Notes: generated from the sequence alone by a model not told the origin. A DNA stretch of 64,000 nucleotides from Mycoplasma struthionis (GCF_003855455.1 NZ_CP034044.1:1-64000), one strand, 5' to 3'; counted from the first letter of the stretch, positions 46,388 through 57,862 are shown. Made by a program: numbers and translations.

Positions 46388-47073
46388 TGAAAAACTATAT
46401 TTTTGGAAAAAATTCAGTCCTTGAAGCTTTAGAAGCTAATTATCCAATTAAAAAAATATATTTATTAAATGGATTAAAAAATACAAATTTAAAATTTAAA
46501 AACATTGAATATTTACCTTTAGAAAAATTAAATAAATTAGTTAAAGGAAATCATCAAGGTTATGTTGCTGAAATTGATGAATTTAAATATGATGATTTAG
46601 GCGTTATTTTAAAAGATAAAGCTCAAAATGTTTTAATGTTAGATCATATTCAAGATCCACAAAATTTTGGTGCAATCATGCGTTCATGTTCTGTTTTTAA
46701 TATTAAGCATATTATTATTCCAAAAGATAGAGCATGTGATGTAACTGCAACTGTTTTAAAAACTTCGTCAGGTGGATTTAGAGATATTAAAGTTATTAAA
46801 GTTGCTAGTTTATTTGATGCTTTAAAAAAACTTAAAGAAAATGGTTTTTGAGTTTATGCAACTGCTTTAAATAAAAATGCATCAAAATTACATAAAACAA
46901 CATTTAATAATCCTTGTTTATTAATAATGGGAAATGAAGCAAATGGTGTTTCAAACACTTTATTAAAACATAGTGATCAAATTGTTTATATTGAACAAGA
47001 TGAAAACAGTGTTCAATCATTAAATGTATCTGTTGCAACAGGAATTTTATTATATGAATTAACAAAAAAATAG
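46387..47073 (+). CDS. rlmB: 23S rRNA 2'-O-methyltransferase, TrmH/SpoU family
   Basis: 228 residues. N-terminal substrate-binding domain (IFGKNSVLEAL), then the SPOUT knot motifs: LDHIQDPQNFGAIMRSC, LLIMGNEANGVSN and QSLNVSVATGILLYEL. The family methylates a ribose in 23S rRNA (RlmB) or tRNA (TrmH); linkage to cysS and length favour RlmB. One TGA Trp. Followed by a hairpin terminator. Confidence 0.9.
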
Positions 47074-47101
47074 TCAGGGAGTAAATCCTTGACTATTTTT
47101 T
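47071..47101. terminator. Terminator rlmB / arcC
   Basis: TAGTCAGGG...CCTTGACTA stem with TTTTTT; placed between convergent stops and able to serve rlmB, with A-rich flank on the other strand. Confidence 0.7.
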
Positions 47102-47116
47102 AGCTTTAATTATATA

Positions 47117-48052
47117 TTAGTCCAAAGTAACTTTTGTACCAATTTTTTCTGCAATGATGTCTTCTAGGTCTTTTAGATCACCGATAAAGGCAGCTTTTCC
47201 ACCTTCTTCAACGAATTTGATTGCAGCTTGTACTTTTGGTAACATACTTCCTGGCGCAAATTGGTTTTCATCGATGTATTTTAATAGATCAGATTTTGTA
47301 ACATGTTTTAGATCTTTTTGATCTGGTTTTCCGTAGTTTACTTTAACAAAGTCAACTGCTGTTAAAACAATGAAATAATCAGCTTTTGCTAAAACAGCCA
47401 TTTTTGCTAATGCAAAGTCTTTATCAATAACTCCGTCAACTCCGTGAATAAAGCCATTTTCATCTTTAATAGTAGGGATACCTCCACCACCACCAACGAT
47501 AACAGTAGCTCCTGATTTAATAGCATTTTTAATTTGGTTAATTCCAACGAAGTTAATTGGTTTAGGTGAAGCAACAACTTTTCTGTAGCCACGACCTGCA
47601 TCTTCTACAATAACACTGTTTGGGTTTGCAGCTTCAGCTTCTTCACGTGAAGCAAAGAAAGGACCAATAGGTTTAGTTGGTTTTTGGAAAGCTGGGTCTT
47701 TTTCATCTACTAATGTTTGTGTTAAGATGTATAGAACTTCTTTTTCGCTTAAACCTTCTGTTGTAAACGCATTTGTAATAGCGTTAACCATGTGATATCC
47801 AATGTATCCTTGGCTCATTGCTCCTGCTTCTGGTAAAGGAACTAAAGGAGATTTTTCATTTACTGAATGTGCACTAACAAAGCCGTTGAAAATCATTCCA
47901 ACTTGAGGTCCATTTCCGTGACCAACAATAACTTCGTGTCCTGCTTTAACTAATTCAGCGATTTTTTTTGCTGGTAATTTTACTAATTCTTTTTGTTCTT
48001 CAGGATTGTTTCCTAAAGCATTACCACCTAGGGCAATAACAATTCTACTCAT
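47117..48052 (-). CDS. arcC: Carbamate kinase
   Basis: 311 residues, full length. Starts MSRIVIALGGNALG; further motifs are VGHGNGPQVG, PLPEAGAMSQGYIGY, VIVGGGGGIPT and the GSMLPKVQAA end region. Converts carbamoyl phosphate and ADP to ATP, the energy-yielding last step of arginine fermentation. Two bases after arcB, clearly one transcript. Confidence 0.97.
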   Translation of the reverse strand: MSRIVIALGGNALGNNPEEQKELVKLPAKKIAELVKAGHEVIVGHGNGPQVGMIFNGFVSAHSVNEKSPLVPLPEAGAMSQGYIGYHMVNAITNAFTTEGLSEKEVLYILTQTLVDEKDPAFQKPTKPIGPFFASREEAEAANPNSVIVEDAGRGYRKVVASPKPINFVGINQIKNAIKSGATVIVGGGGGIPTIKDENGFIHGVDGVIDKDFALAKMAVLAKADYFIVLTAVDFVKVNYGKPDQKDLKHVTKSDLLKYIDENQFAPGSMLPKVQAAIKFVEEGGKAAFIGDLKDLEDIIAEKIGTKVTLD

Positions 48053-48054
48053 AA

Positions 48055-49098
48055 TTAGTATCCTAATGTAGCTAAAATAATAGCTTTAATTGTGTGCATA
48101 CGGTTTCCAGCTTGTTGAATTGATTTGTTGTATTTTGATTGGAATACTTCGTCAGTAACTTCCATAGCACCTGTTGCTACAACTGGGTATTTAGCTCCAA
48201 ATTTTTCTTTAATTTCTGATGAGAATAAAGTATGGTCATCGTGGAATGCTGGTAAACAGTGTAAGAAAATAACACTTTCTTTAGCAGCTTTAATCATAGC
48301 CATATCAACTTGGAAAGCACCTAATTCTTGAATACGAGGTTCAAATAATGAGAAGTCTTCTCCTAATGATACTCAAACGTCTGTGTAAATTGCATCTGCG
48401 TTTTTAGCAGCTTCTAATTTATTGTCAGAAAATTCTACTGAACCACCATTACGTTTAAATAATTCTTGACATTTTTGGAATACTTCTTTGTGGTCTGGTC
48501 CATTTTTAACGATTTCTCATTGTGCTTTAGGTCCACATAAAACAATGTTAACACCAAAGAATGCAGCACCAATTAATAATGAACGAGCAACGTTGTTTTT
48601 GATATCTCCAGCAAAAACTAATTTTTTACCTTTTAAATCTCCAACAAATTCTTTCATTGTTAAATAGTCAGCAAACATTTGTGTTGGGTGTTCTGCGTCT
48701 GTTAAACCGTTTCATACTGCAACACCTGAGTATTTTGCTAATGCTTCAACATCTGATTGTTTAAATCCACGGAATTCAATACCATCGTACATTTGTCCTA
48801 AAACCATAGCTGTATCTTCGATTGATTCTTTTTTACCAAAGTTTGATCCGGCTGGGCCAATGTATGTACAGCTTGCTCCTAAATCAGCTGCTGCTACTTC
48901 AAAAGCACAACGTGTTCTTGTTGAGTCTTTTTGAAACATGATAACAATGTTTTTTCCTACTAAAGGACGGTTGTTTGTGTGTAGTCCCATTGCTTTAGCT
49001 CTTTTTAAATCTAAAGATAAGTCTAAAACATAGTTAATTTCATCTGTGGTGAAGTTTAGAGCTGAATCTAAACTACGACCTTTAAGATTCATAGGCAT
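48055..49098 (-). CDS. arcB: Ornithine carbamoyltransferase (catabolic)
   Basis: 347 residues. Carbamoyl-phosphate motif [18 protein letters not shown], and the ornithine loop HCLPAFHD are present. In this setting it splits citrulline to ornithine and carbamoyl phosphate for ArcC. AAGGAG lies six bases before the ATG. No arcA (arginine deiminase) is in the window, so that gene lies elsewhere or beyond it. Confidence 0.97.
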
Positions 49099-49403
49099 AT
49101 TTTTCTCCTTAACTAAAATCTGTAATATTAAATTATTTATATTTATAGTGTTTCTAAAATAAACACATATCTAAATTATACATTTTTTATTAATATTTTT
49201 AACTTAGAGAAAAAATTTGACTTATAAAAATCATCTATTTTTTTAAAAAAGATTTTTCTTTTAGTTTTTATAAAAAAATAAAATAAATAAAAACTTTTGT
49301 ATATAATTACGCACTTTTAAATTGAAAAATTATTCTTAATTTAAGTTTTATTTTCATTTTTTTAAAATAAAAAACTAGATTTTTGAAAATCTAGTTCATT
49401 TTG
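49099..49403. promoter_or_regulatory. arc operon control region
   Basis: 305 bases without a gene. On the minus strand a TATAAT box (49180-49175) is followed at the expected start by a perfect inverted repeat GTGTTT-N7-AAACAC (49148-49166), then a ~50-base leader with AAGGAG. The inverted repeat could bind a regulator or form a leader hairpin. At the right end (49371-49395) an 11-pair stem AACTAGATTTT/AAAATCTAGTT terminates mscL. Confidence 0.5.
49371..49395 (-). terminator. mscL terminator
   Basis: Minus strand AACTAGATTTT-CA-AAAATCTAGTT then TTTTTATTTT, nine bases past the mscL stop. Confidence 0.8.
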
Positions 49404-49892
49404 TTATTTTTTAGGTTGATTTTGGTTTAAATTTTCATTTAGTTTTTTTAATTCTGCTAGAATTAGTTCTTCAGTTGTTAAAGTTGGTTGTTCTACTTTT
49501 TCTTCTTCAATTGGTTCACTTTTTGCTTTAAAGTAAAGTGAAGCATTTCTAATTAAATAAACAGTAAATAAACCAACAAAAATAAATGCTGAAACAATAC
49601 TAAATTGAATTAAAGCAGCTAAAAACTTACCTATATAAATTCCACCAACTACTTTTCCACTTGCGTCGAATTTAGGTCAAACAACAAAATCGTCTACTTT
49701 TAAATTCATCGCTCTTGTAATAGCTGACATAATAACGTCGTTTGCTAATGAAGAAACTAAAGCTCCAAATGAAGCTCCTAATAATAGCCCAATAGCTAAC
49801 ATAAACATGTTTCCTCTTGCAACTACTTTTTTAGCTTCATCAAAAGCATTTCTAACATACTTTCTTTTTTTGTCTAATTCTTTTTGTGTCAT
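49404..49892 (-). CDS. mscL: Large-conductance mechanosensitive channel
   Basis: 162 residues. First membrane segment follows the family pattern RGNMFMLAIGLLLGASFGALVSSLANDVIM; second is FLAALIQFSIVSAFIFVGLFTVYLI. The cytoplasmic end is Glu/Lys-rich. Opens under membrane tension to release solutes. A TATAAT box (49904-49899) ends six bases before the ATG; the only AAGG lies within those six bases, so the start looks leaderless. Confidence 0.85.
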
Positions 49893-50019
49893 ACCTTAAT
49901 TATAAAATAAAAATTAAGTTTGTTGATTATTTAAAAATTTAATTATTTTTATGTAAAATAATAATAATTAAAACCTGAAATTTATTTTATTAATAATTAT
50001 ATATAAGGAGAAAAACTAA

Positions 50020-51744
50020 ATGAAACCAACGAAAATCTTTGGCTTAGGTGGAATGCAAGAAATTGGTAAAAGTACTTTAATAATTCATTATGACAAAAGT
50101 ATTTTTATTATAGATACAGGTATTAAATTTGCTGATACATTTGTTACTGGAATTAATGGATCTATTCCAGATTTTAGTTATTTACAAGAACATCAAGATG
50201 AAATAGAAGGTCTTTTTATAACACATGGACATGAAGATCATATTGGTGGTGTTACATATTTAGTAAGTCAAGTTAATGTTAAAAAAATTATTGCTCCTAA
50301 AATTGCTATTCAATATTTAAAGCTTAAATTTAATGATTTAAAAATTAAAAGAAAAGTAGAATTTATAGAAATTGATAAAGACATGCTTTTAGAATTTGGA
50401 GAATGTCAAGTTGATTGTTGAACTGCACAACATTCAATACCTGATGCTTTTGGAATTAGAATTAAGACTCCAAATGGTTCATTAATGATGACTGGAGATT
50501 TTAGATTTGATTATACTCCTATTGGAAATTTAACTGATTTTAATAAACTTAAAAAAATAGGTGATGAAGGCCTTGATGTTCTTTTTTCAGATTCAACTAA
50601 TGCAATGCGTCCAAACCATTCACCATCTGAAAGTGATATTTTAAAAGATATTAGAAAATATATGGAACAAGCTGAGAAAAAAATTATAGTAACAGCTTTT
50701 GCATCTAATTTAACTAGAATTAAAGCCATTATTGAACTTGCTGCTGAAATGAATAAAAAAGTTGTAGCATTTGGTAGATCAATGGTTGATAATATTGATA
50801 TAGGTCGTCGTTTAGGCTATATTCAAGTACCTGATGAAGTCTTTATTGATAAAAAAAGTGTTTCAAAATTTAATGATAATGAATTATTAATTTTAACAAC
50901 AGGATCTCAAGGAGAAGAATTAGCAGGTCTTGCTAAAATGTCTTATGGAAAACATCCTCAAATCACAATTAAACACAAAGACACAATAATCTTTTCTTCA
51001 AGTCCAATTCCTGGAAATAGATCTAAAATTGAACTTTTAGTTAATAGACTTTATAAACTAGGGGCTATAATAAGAGAAAATGGAGTAGATGGATATTTAC
51101 ATACTTCAGGTCATGCTTATAAAGATGAACATTTAAAGATTTTTGAATTAACTAAACCTAAATATTTTATGCCATATCATGGTGAATATAGAATGAGTGT
51201 TGTTCATGGTTGAACAGCAACTGAAGCAGGTGTTAAAAAAGAAAATGTTGTAATTGCTAAATTAGGTGAAGTTTATTATTTAGAAAATCATGAGCTTAGA
51301 TTATCTGATGAAAGAGTTTATTTTGGACCTGTATTTATTGATGGAACTGTTTTATCAAAATCAAATACAGAAGTTTTAAAACAAAGAATGGAATTAGCTC
51401 AAAACGGATTTATGCACGTTATTGTTGCAATTAATAGAGCAAAAAACTTAATTTTAGGAAAACCTAGAATTGTTTCACGTGGAGCTTTTTATGTTAAAAA
51501 CTCTTTAAAATTAATTGAAGAAGCTAAAAGATTAGTTCACGGAGCAATTTTATATACAATTAAAAATAATAATGATTGATCAGTTCCTCAATTAAAACAA
51601 TTAATTATTGATAGATTAGAATCATTTTTTTATAAATCAAAAAGAAGAAATGTAGTTATTTTACCAACTGTTTTATTTTCAGATTCTAAACCAAAAGAAA
51701 AAGATAATATCACATTTATTAATGACGTTTTATTAGACGATTAA
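50020..51744 (+). CDS. rnj: Ribonuclease J
   Basis: 574 residues. Metallo-beta-lactamase core with THGHEDHIGG, the TGDFRFDYTP and DSTNAM motifs, then the beta-CASP part ending in HTSGHAY and PYHGEYRM, and a C-terminal domain. Acts as 5' exonuclease and endonuclease in mRNA decay and rRNA processing. TAAGGAG lies well placed before the ATG. Whether it corresponds to J1 or J2 cannot be told. Followed by a hairpin terminator. Confidence 0.93.
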
Positions 51745-51770
51745 ATTAGGTTTATGCCTAATTTTTTTGT
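51744..51770 (+). terminator. Ribonuclease J terminator
   Basis: AATTAGG-TTTATG-CCTAATT followed by a T run, directly after the stop codon. Confidence 0.85.
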
Positions 51771-51824
51771 TTTTTAAAATTCATTTTATTTTTAAATATC
51801 AATGTTTTTATTATAATTACTAAT

Positions 51825-53750
51825 ATGAGTACAACAAATAATTATGATGCAAGTGACTTAAAAGTCTTAAAAGGTTTAGATGCAGTTAGAAAAAGACCTG
51901 GAATGTATATTGGTTCAACTGATAGTAATGGACTACATCACTTAATTTGAGAAATAGTAGATAATTCAATCGATGAAGCTTTAGCTGGCTTTGCAACTCA
52001 AATTAAAGTAGTTTTAAAAGTTGATGGTTCAGTAGTAATTGAAGATAACGGAAGAGGAATTCCAGTTAATAAACATGAATCAGGAAAAAGTGGAGTTGAG
52101 CTTGTTTTTACAGAACTTCATGCTGGAGGTAAGTTTTCAGAAGGTGTTTATAAAACAAGTGGTGGGCTTCACGGTGTTGGATCTTCTGTAGTAAATGCTT
52201 TATCTGAAAAACTAGAAGTAACAATATGAAGAGATAATAAAGAATACTTCACTGCTTTTAAACAAGATGAAATAATTCAAAAAACAAAAATAATAGGACC
52301 TTCAACAAAAAAAGGAACAAGAGTTCAATTTTGACCTGACTATGAACTTTTTAAAAAAGCAAAATTTTCAGGTGAAATTGTTAAAGAAAAATTACGTGAA
52401 TCAAGTTTTTTAATTCCTAATTTAAAAATTCATTTTATTAATGAAAATAATAATGACAATGTAGTTTTTGAAACTCAAGAAGGAATTAAAGAATATATTA
52501 AATTTGTTTCTGAAAATAAAAAATTGTTAAGTAATATTTTTTATGTAAGCGGATCAGGCGGATATGATATAGATATTGATATAGCACTAGTTTACACTGA
52601 TAACTATAGTGAAACAATTTACAGTTTTGTTAATAATGTTAAAACAAGAGATGGTGGAACTCATGAAACTGCTTTTAAAACAGCTTTAACAAAAACTATT
52701 AATGAATATGTTACTAAAAATAATTTATTAAAAAAAATAACTTTTGAAGGATCTGATGTAAGAGAAGGAATAATAGCAGTTATTTCTTTAAAAGTGCCTG
52801 AAAAAATTCTTGAGTTTGTGGGACAAACAAAAGATAAATTAGGGACTCCTGAAGCAAGAGAAGTAGTTGAAAATTTCTTTTCTGAAAAGTTTAATTTTTA
52901 TTTAAATGAAAATAAACAAGAAGCTGAAAAAATAATTTCAAAAATTAAAAAAGCGTATGATGCAAAAATAGCTGCAAGAAATGCAAAAAGTGAAATAAGA
53001 AAAGCTAAAAGTAAATTAGAAAATAAAAAGATTTTATCAGGTAAATTAACACCTGCACAGTCAAAAAATCCAGCAGTTAAAGAATTATTTTTAGTCGAAG
53101 GTGATTCTGCTGGTGGTTCTGCTAAGTTAGGAAGAAATAGAGTTACTCAAGCAATCTTGCCTTTAAGAGGTAAAGTTATAAATACTGATAAAGCTAAACT
53201 AACTGATGTTTTAAATAATGAAGAAATTGCAACCATAATTAATACAATAGGTGCTGGAATCGGTGAAGATTTTAATATAAAAAATGCTCAATATAACAAA
53301 ATTATAATTATGACCGATGCCGATACTGATGGAGCTCATATTCAAGTTTTACTATTAACATTTTTCTGAAGATATATGAAAAAACTTATTGAAGCAGGTA
53401 TGGTTTATATTGCTTTACCTCCTTTATATAAAATTTCAATTAAAGGTTCTAATTCAAAACAATTTTATGCATGAGATGAAGGTGAATTAAAAGACATAAC
53501 TTCAAAATACACAAATTATGAAATTCAAAGATATAAAGGACTTGGAGAAATGAATGCAGATCAGCTTTGAGAAACAACAATGAATCCAGAGACTAGATCA
53601 ATTATTCAAGTTCACAGTGAAGATGATGGATTAACTGAAAGAAATGTTTCTACATTAATGAGTGATGATGTTAATGCTAGAAAAGTATGAATAAATAGCC
53701 ATGTTGACTTTTCAAATGAAGATGATTTTAAAATAGATAATAAAAAGTAG
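51825..53750 (+). CDS. parE: DNA topoisomerase IV subunit B
   Basis: 641 residues. ATPase domain motifs [35 protein letters not shown] and [15 protein letters not shown]; toprim motifs [11 protein letters not shown] and [11 protein letters not shown]; end [14 protein letters not shown]. ParE rather than GyrB because of the overlapping partner parC. Three or more TGA Trp codons. Likely leaderless: TATAAT at 51812-51817 ends seven bases before ATG. Six bases separate it from parC. Confidence 0.92.
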
Positions 53751-53756
53751 GTATAC

Positions 53757-56533
53757 ATGAAAAAAAGTAGAAGAGATGAAATTGATATAGTTACTGAAAA
53801 TATTATTGAAAAAAACATGGTTGAAATAATGTCAGATCGTTTTGGACGTTATTCAAAATACATTATTCAACAAAGAGCAATTCCTGATTCAAGAGATGGT
53901 TTAAAACCTGTTCAAAGAAGAATTTTATATTCAATGTGAAATTTGAAACTTAAAAATAAAGAACCTTTTAAAAAATCTGCAAGAATAGTTGGAGATGTTA
54001 TAGGTAGATACCATCCACATGGTGATTCTTCTATTTATGAAGCTTTAATTAGAATGTGTCAAGAATGAAAAAGTAATTTTCCATTAATTGAAATGCATGG
54101 AAATAAAGGGTCAATTGATGATGACCCTGCTGCTGCTATGCGTTATACTGAATCAAGATTAGAAAAAATAACAGAGTTAATGCTAAAAGACCTTGATAGA
54201 AGAGTTGTTAAAATGGCACCTAACTTTGACGATTCAGAATATGAACCAATTGTTTTACCTGCTTTATTTCCTAATTTATTAGTAAATGGATCTAAAGGTA
54301 TCGCTGCTGGTTTTGCAACTGAAATTCCACCACATAATTTAGGTGAAATAATTGATGCAACTGTTGCTTTTATAGATAATCCAGCAATATCTTTTGAAGA
54401 ACTTTTAAAAATAGTAAAAGGACCAGATTTTCCAACAGGTGGAATAGTTTATGGTTTAAGCGGAATAAAAGATGCTTTAGAAACTGGTCAAGGAAAAATT
54501 TCAATTGCTTCAAAATATGAATTTATTTATAGTCCTAAAGATTCAAATAAAATTATTGCAATAGAAATAAAAGAAATTCCTTTTGGAGTTATAAAATCAA
54601 AATTAGTAGCCGACATTGACACAATTTGCATTGATAAAGAAATAAGTGGTATTAAAGAAGTAAGAGATGAATCAGATAGAAACGGGATTTCTATTTATAT
54701 TGAATTAGAAGAAAATGCTAATGCTGAAGCAATTATTACTTATTTAATGAATAAAACTGATTTAAGAATTTCATATAACTATAATATGGTAGCAATTGAT
54801 AATAATGCGCCAACACTTTTAAATTTACAAACAGCTTTATATTCATATATTAAACATTTAAAAGAAGTTAATAGAAATGGTATTGAATATGATTTAAAAA
54901 AATATGAACTTAGATTAGAAATAGTTAAAGGTTTTATTAAAGTAGCTGAAATATCAGATGAAGTTATTAGAATAATTAAAAACTCAGATAATTCTAAAAA
55001 AGGTGTTGTTTTAGCCTTAATGCAACATTTTGGTTTTTCAGAAATTCAAGCAACTGCTATAGCCGAACTTAGATTATATAAACTTTCAAGAATGGATCAA
55101 ATTGAATTCCAAGCAGAAAAAGTTGAATTAGAAAAAAATATTGCACAATGCAATAAACTTTTAAACAATGCTTATGAATTTGATAATTACTTAATTAAAC
55201 AACTTTTAGAAATTAAAAAAGAGTATGACGTAGCTAGAAAAACTGTTATTTCAGATGAAAAACTAGTAACTGAAGTAAATCAAAAATTATTAGCTAAAAA
55301 TGAAGATTTTTATTTCATTGTTTCAAAACAAGGTTACACAAAAAAATTTCTTCAAAAATCTTTTTGTCAAATGAATGAAACAGTTACAAAATCAAAGAGG
55401 ATGATGGGCTTTTATATTTTGATAAAATAAACTCTTTATCTAAATTAGTGTTCTTTACTAATTTAGGAAATTTCTTTGTTTTAGATGCTCATAATTTAAA
55501 AGATAGTCAATGAAAAGATTTAGGAATTCATATTTCTTCTTATACATCTTTAGAAACAAATGAAAGAGTTATAAGAGTAATGGAAGTTATTTCATTTAAT
55601 AGTTATGTAGATGTAATTTTATTAACTAAAATGGGATATGCTAAAAAAGTAAAAATTTCTGAATTTGATTCAAAAACATTAGCTAAAACAAGAATTTGTA
55701 TTTCATTTAAAAATGATGACGATGAATTAATTGATGCAAGAATAGGAAACAATGAAAAAGACATGTTTATTATTTTAAATAATGGAATGTATTATTTAAT
55801 TAATGAAAATGTATTTTCAACTCCATTAGCTTTAAAAGCACAAGGTATAAAATTATTACCAAAATTGCAAGTGAATGAAAAAATATTTGTTAAAGCATTT
55901 TGTATGACTAACAAATTAAATATTGCAATTATGATAACAGAAGGCGGATATGCTAAAGCTTGAAAAATGCAAAATATTTCATCAACTTCAAGAACAAATA
56001 GAGGCTCTAAATTATTTATTAGTTTAAAAAATCAAAATCACCAAGCTCAAAGCTTAGAAATAAAAACACAAAGTCTTGAAATGTTTTATACTGATCAAAA
56101 TAATACTATTCAAAAATTTGATTTAGCAGAAATTTTAAAAGATAAAAGTAGTATTGATAAATTAATTAAATTAAACTATCAATTTTTAAATGCTTCATCA
56201 TTAATTGAACATTTAAAAATAGATGAATTAGTTGATCCTTCTATTGAAAAACAAAATGAAATTAAAGATGAATATGAAAAGAAATTAGCTAATGAACAAA
56301 ATCTTGATTTAACAATGGAAACAACTTTAATGAAAAGATATTATCAAACTCCAATTAAGTTTGATAATGCAGAAGAAAATAATTATAATAAAGGTGAACA
56401 AGGTCAACTATTTGATGAAGATTTTGTTGATTTAGAAGCTAAAGAAAAAGACGTTAAAAAGCAATTAGAGGCTTTAGATAATTTAGATATTGATGGTCTT
56501 TTAACAAAAGTTAAACAAATTAGAAAAAAATAG
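53757..56533 (+). CDS. parC: DNA topoisomerase IV subunit A (one-base frameshift near 55395)
   Basis: Would be 925 residues if one base is restored. N-terminus [30 protein letters not shown] is ParC-type; active-site region [11 protein letters not shown]; quinolone region [18 protein letters not shown] has the sensitive Ser and Glu. The frame breaks in atcaaagagg (55391-55400), where aaa should be aaaa to give [15 protein letters not shown]; coding then continues in the next frame through the C-terminal beta-propeller to 56533. As topoisomerase IV is essential, a consensus error in an A run is the likely cause. Confidence 0.93.
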
Positions 56534-56534
56534 A

Positions 56535-56540
56535 TATAAT
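56535..56540 (+). promoter_or_regulatory. -10 box upstream of the 40-aa gene
   Basis: TATAAT inside TAGATATAATATAATAAATATT, just after the parC stop; about 40 bases of leader follow before an AAGGAG site. Confidence 0.55.
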
Positions 56541-56581
56541 ATAATAAATATTGCTAGATTTGGAAATTCAAGGAGAATATA

Positions 56582-56704
56582 ATGAGAAAAGACGTAAGAT
56601 TAGCTAACAAAGTTAAAGCGGAAAAAAGAGCTCACAAGTTAGCTTTAGAAAAAGCTCGTGCTCAAAGAAGAGCAGCGAGATTAGCAGCTAGCGAAGCAAA
56701 ATAA
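56582..56704 (+). CDS. 40-aa highly basic protein, unrecognised
   Basis: Forty residues, beginning MRKDVRLANKVKAEKRAHK and continuing as an Ala/Arg/Lys-rich single helix. It has its own TATAAT box, a strong AAGGAG site eight bases before ATG, and a hairpin terminator right after the stop, so it is a true gene. GC-richer than its neighbours. Composition suggests an RNA-binding or ribosome-associated peptide; I cannot assign it to a ribosomal protein family. Confidence 0.8.
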   Translation: MRKDVRLANKVKAEKRAHKLALEKARAQRRAARLAASEAK

Positions 56705-56706
56705 TT

Positions 56707-56732
56707 CAAAGAAGCATAGGCTTCTTTTTATT
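56707..56732 (+). terminator. Terminator of the 40-aa gene
   Basis: AAAGAAGC-ATA-GGCTTC followed by TTTTTATTTTT. Confidence 0.85.
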
Positions 56733-56765
56733 TTTCTAAAATAAAAGTGTGCTACAATTTAAAGT

Positions 56766-57805
56766 ATGAAAAAAATAAGCTATGAATAACATCATTATTT
56801 TTATCAGCCTCAGCAGTTATAGCACCAGCTGCAATTGCAATGTCATGCAATAAAAATAATGACTCAACAAAAACAAATAATAATTCAAATAATACACAAG
56901 GAACAAACCCTGGTTCTACAAATACAACCGATGCAAACAATAGTGAAGCAACTAATTTATTACCTAAAGCAAGCTCTTCAGAAAATTTAGTTTACAATAA
57001 TCAAGATTCTTATTATGCATCTTTAGAAGGTCTAAAAGGAGATCAATTAAGAAATCAATTATTTACTTTACAAAAAAATTCTACAGGTAGTATTCCTGAT
57101 TACAATTATTTATATACTACTTATAGAGATGCATTTGTTGATAAATATTATGAAAAAGATGGTTCAGTTTTAGATATTTATTCTGAAAAAATAGGAAAAG
57201 ACCCTCAAACTTATACTTGAAAAAGTAGAGGAAGTAGTGCAAAAGGCGAAGGCGATGGAATAAACCGTGAACATATTATTCCTCAATCATGATTTGATAG
57301 ACAATCTCCAATGATAGACGACGCTCATCATGTTTGACCAACAGATATTTTTGTAAATAAAGAACACAGCAATTATCCTTATGGAATTGTAAAGGCTGAT
57401 AACTTTGTTTCAAAAAATGGAACTAAAGTGGGTAATGGTGAAGAAGATAATGGTTTAGTAACAGAACCAGCTGATTTATTTAAAGGTGATGTTGCTAGAG
57501 CAATTTTATATTTTACAGACACATATCAAGATAAAAACTTAGAAGCAACAAACGAAAGTAGAAGACTTTATAAAAGAGTAAATAATAGAGAAACTATAAA
57601 AGACAGTTTTAAACAAACTTATTTAAAATGAAATAAAGAAGATCCTGTTGATCAATTTGATTTAGATAGAAATAATGGAATTTACAAACATCAAAGAAAT
57701 AGAAATCCATTTATTGACTATCCTGAATTAGTAGATGTTGTATTTAACAACAATAATGATTATGTATTTCACAACAAAGGAATTGCAATAAGTGTTAAAA
57801 AATAA
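56766..57805 (+). CDS. Endonuclease I family lipoprotein (start region off by one base in an A run)
   Basis: About 346 residues if the A run after the ATG (56769-56775, seven A) has eight A; then the start reads MKKNKLWITSLFLSASAV and leads to the lipobox IAMSC. As written, the frame stops after seven codons. A Thr/Asn/Ser-rich linker follows the Cys. The nuclease domain has GINREHIIPQSWF (metal-binding His), DAHHVWPTDIFVNKEHSNYPYG and HQRNRNPFIDYPELV, the order of endonuclease I (EndA/BsnA). Expected to degrade DNA/RNA outside the cell. Extended -10 (TGCTACAAT) ends seven bases before ATG. Sequencing error or a phase-variable tract would both explain the shift. Confidence 0.85.
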
Positions 57806-57832
57806 ACTCCTACAAGAGTTTATTTTTCTTTT
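57798..57832 (+). terminator. Terminator of endonuclease I gene
   Basis: AAATAAACTC-CTACAA-GAGTTTATTT then TTCTTTTT; stop codon lies in the stem. Confidence 0.85.
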
Positions 57833-57862
57833 TAAATGTATAATTAAAAAGAAAGGATTGAT

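Noticed and set aside
51825-56533. gyrB-gyrA instead of parE-parC
   Set aside because: The A subunit begins [18 protein letters not shown] and has a short ParC-style quinolone region and tail; gene order parE then parC with six bases between also fits topoisomerase IV.
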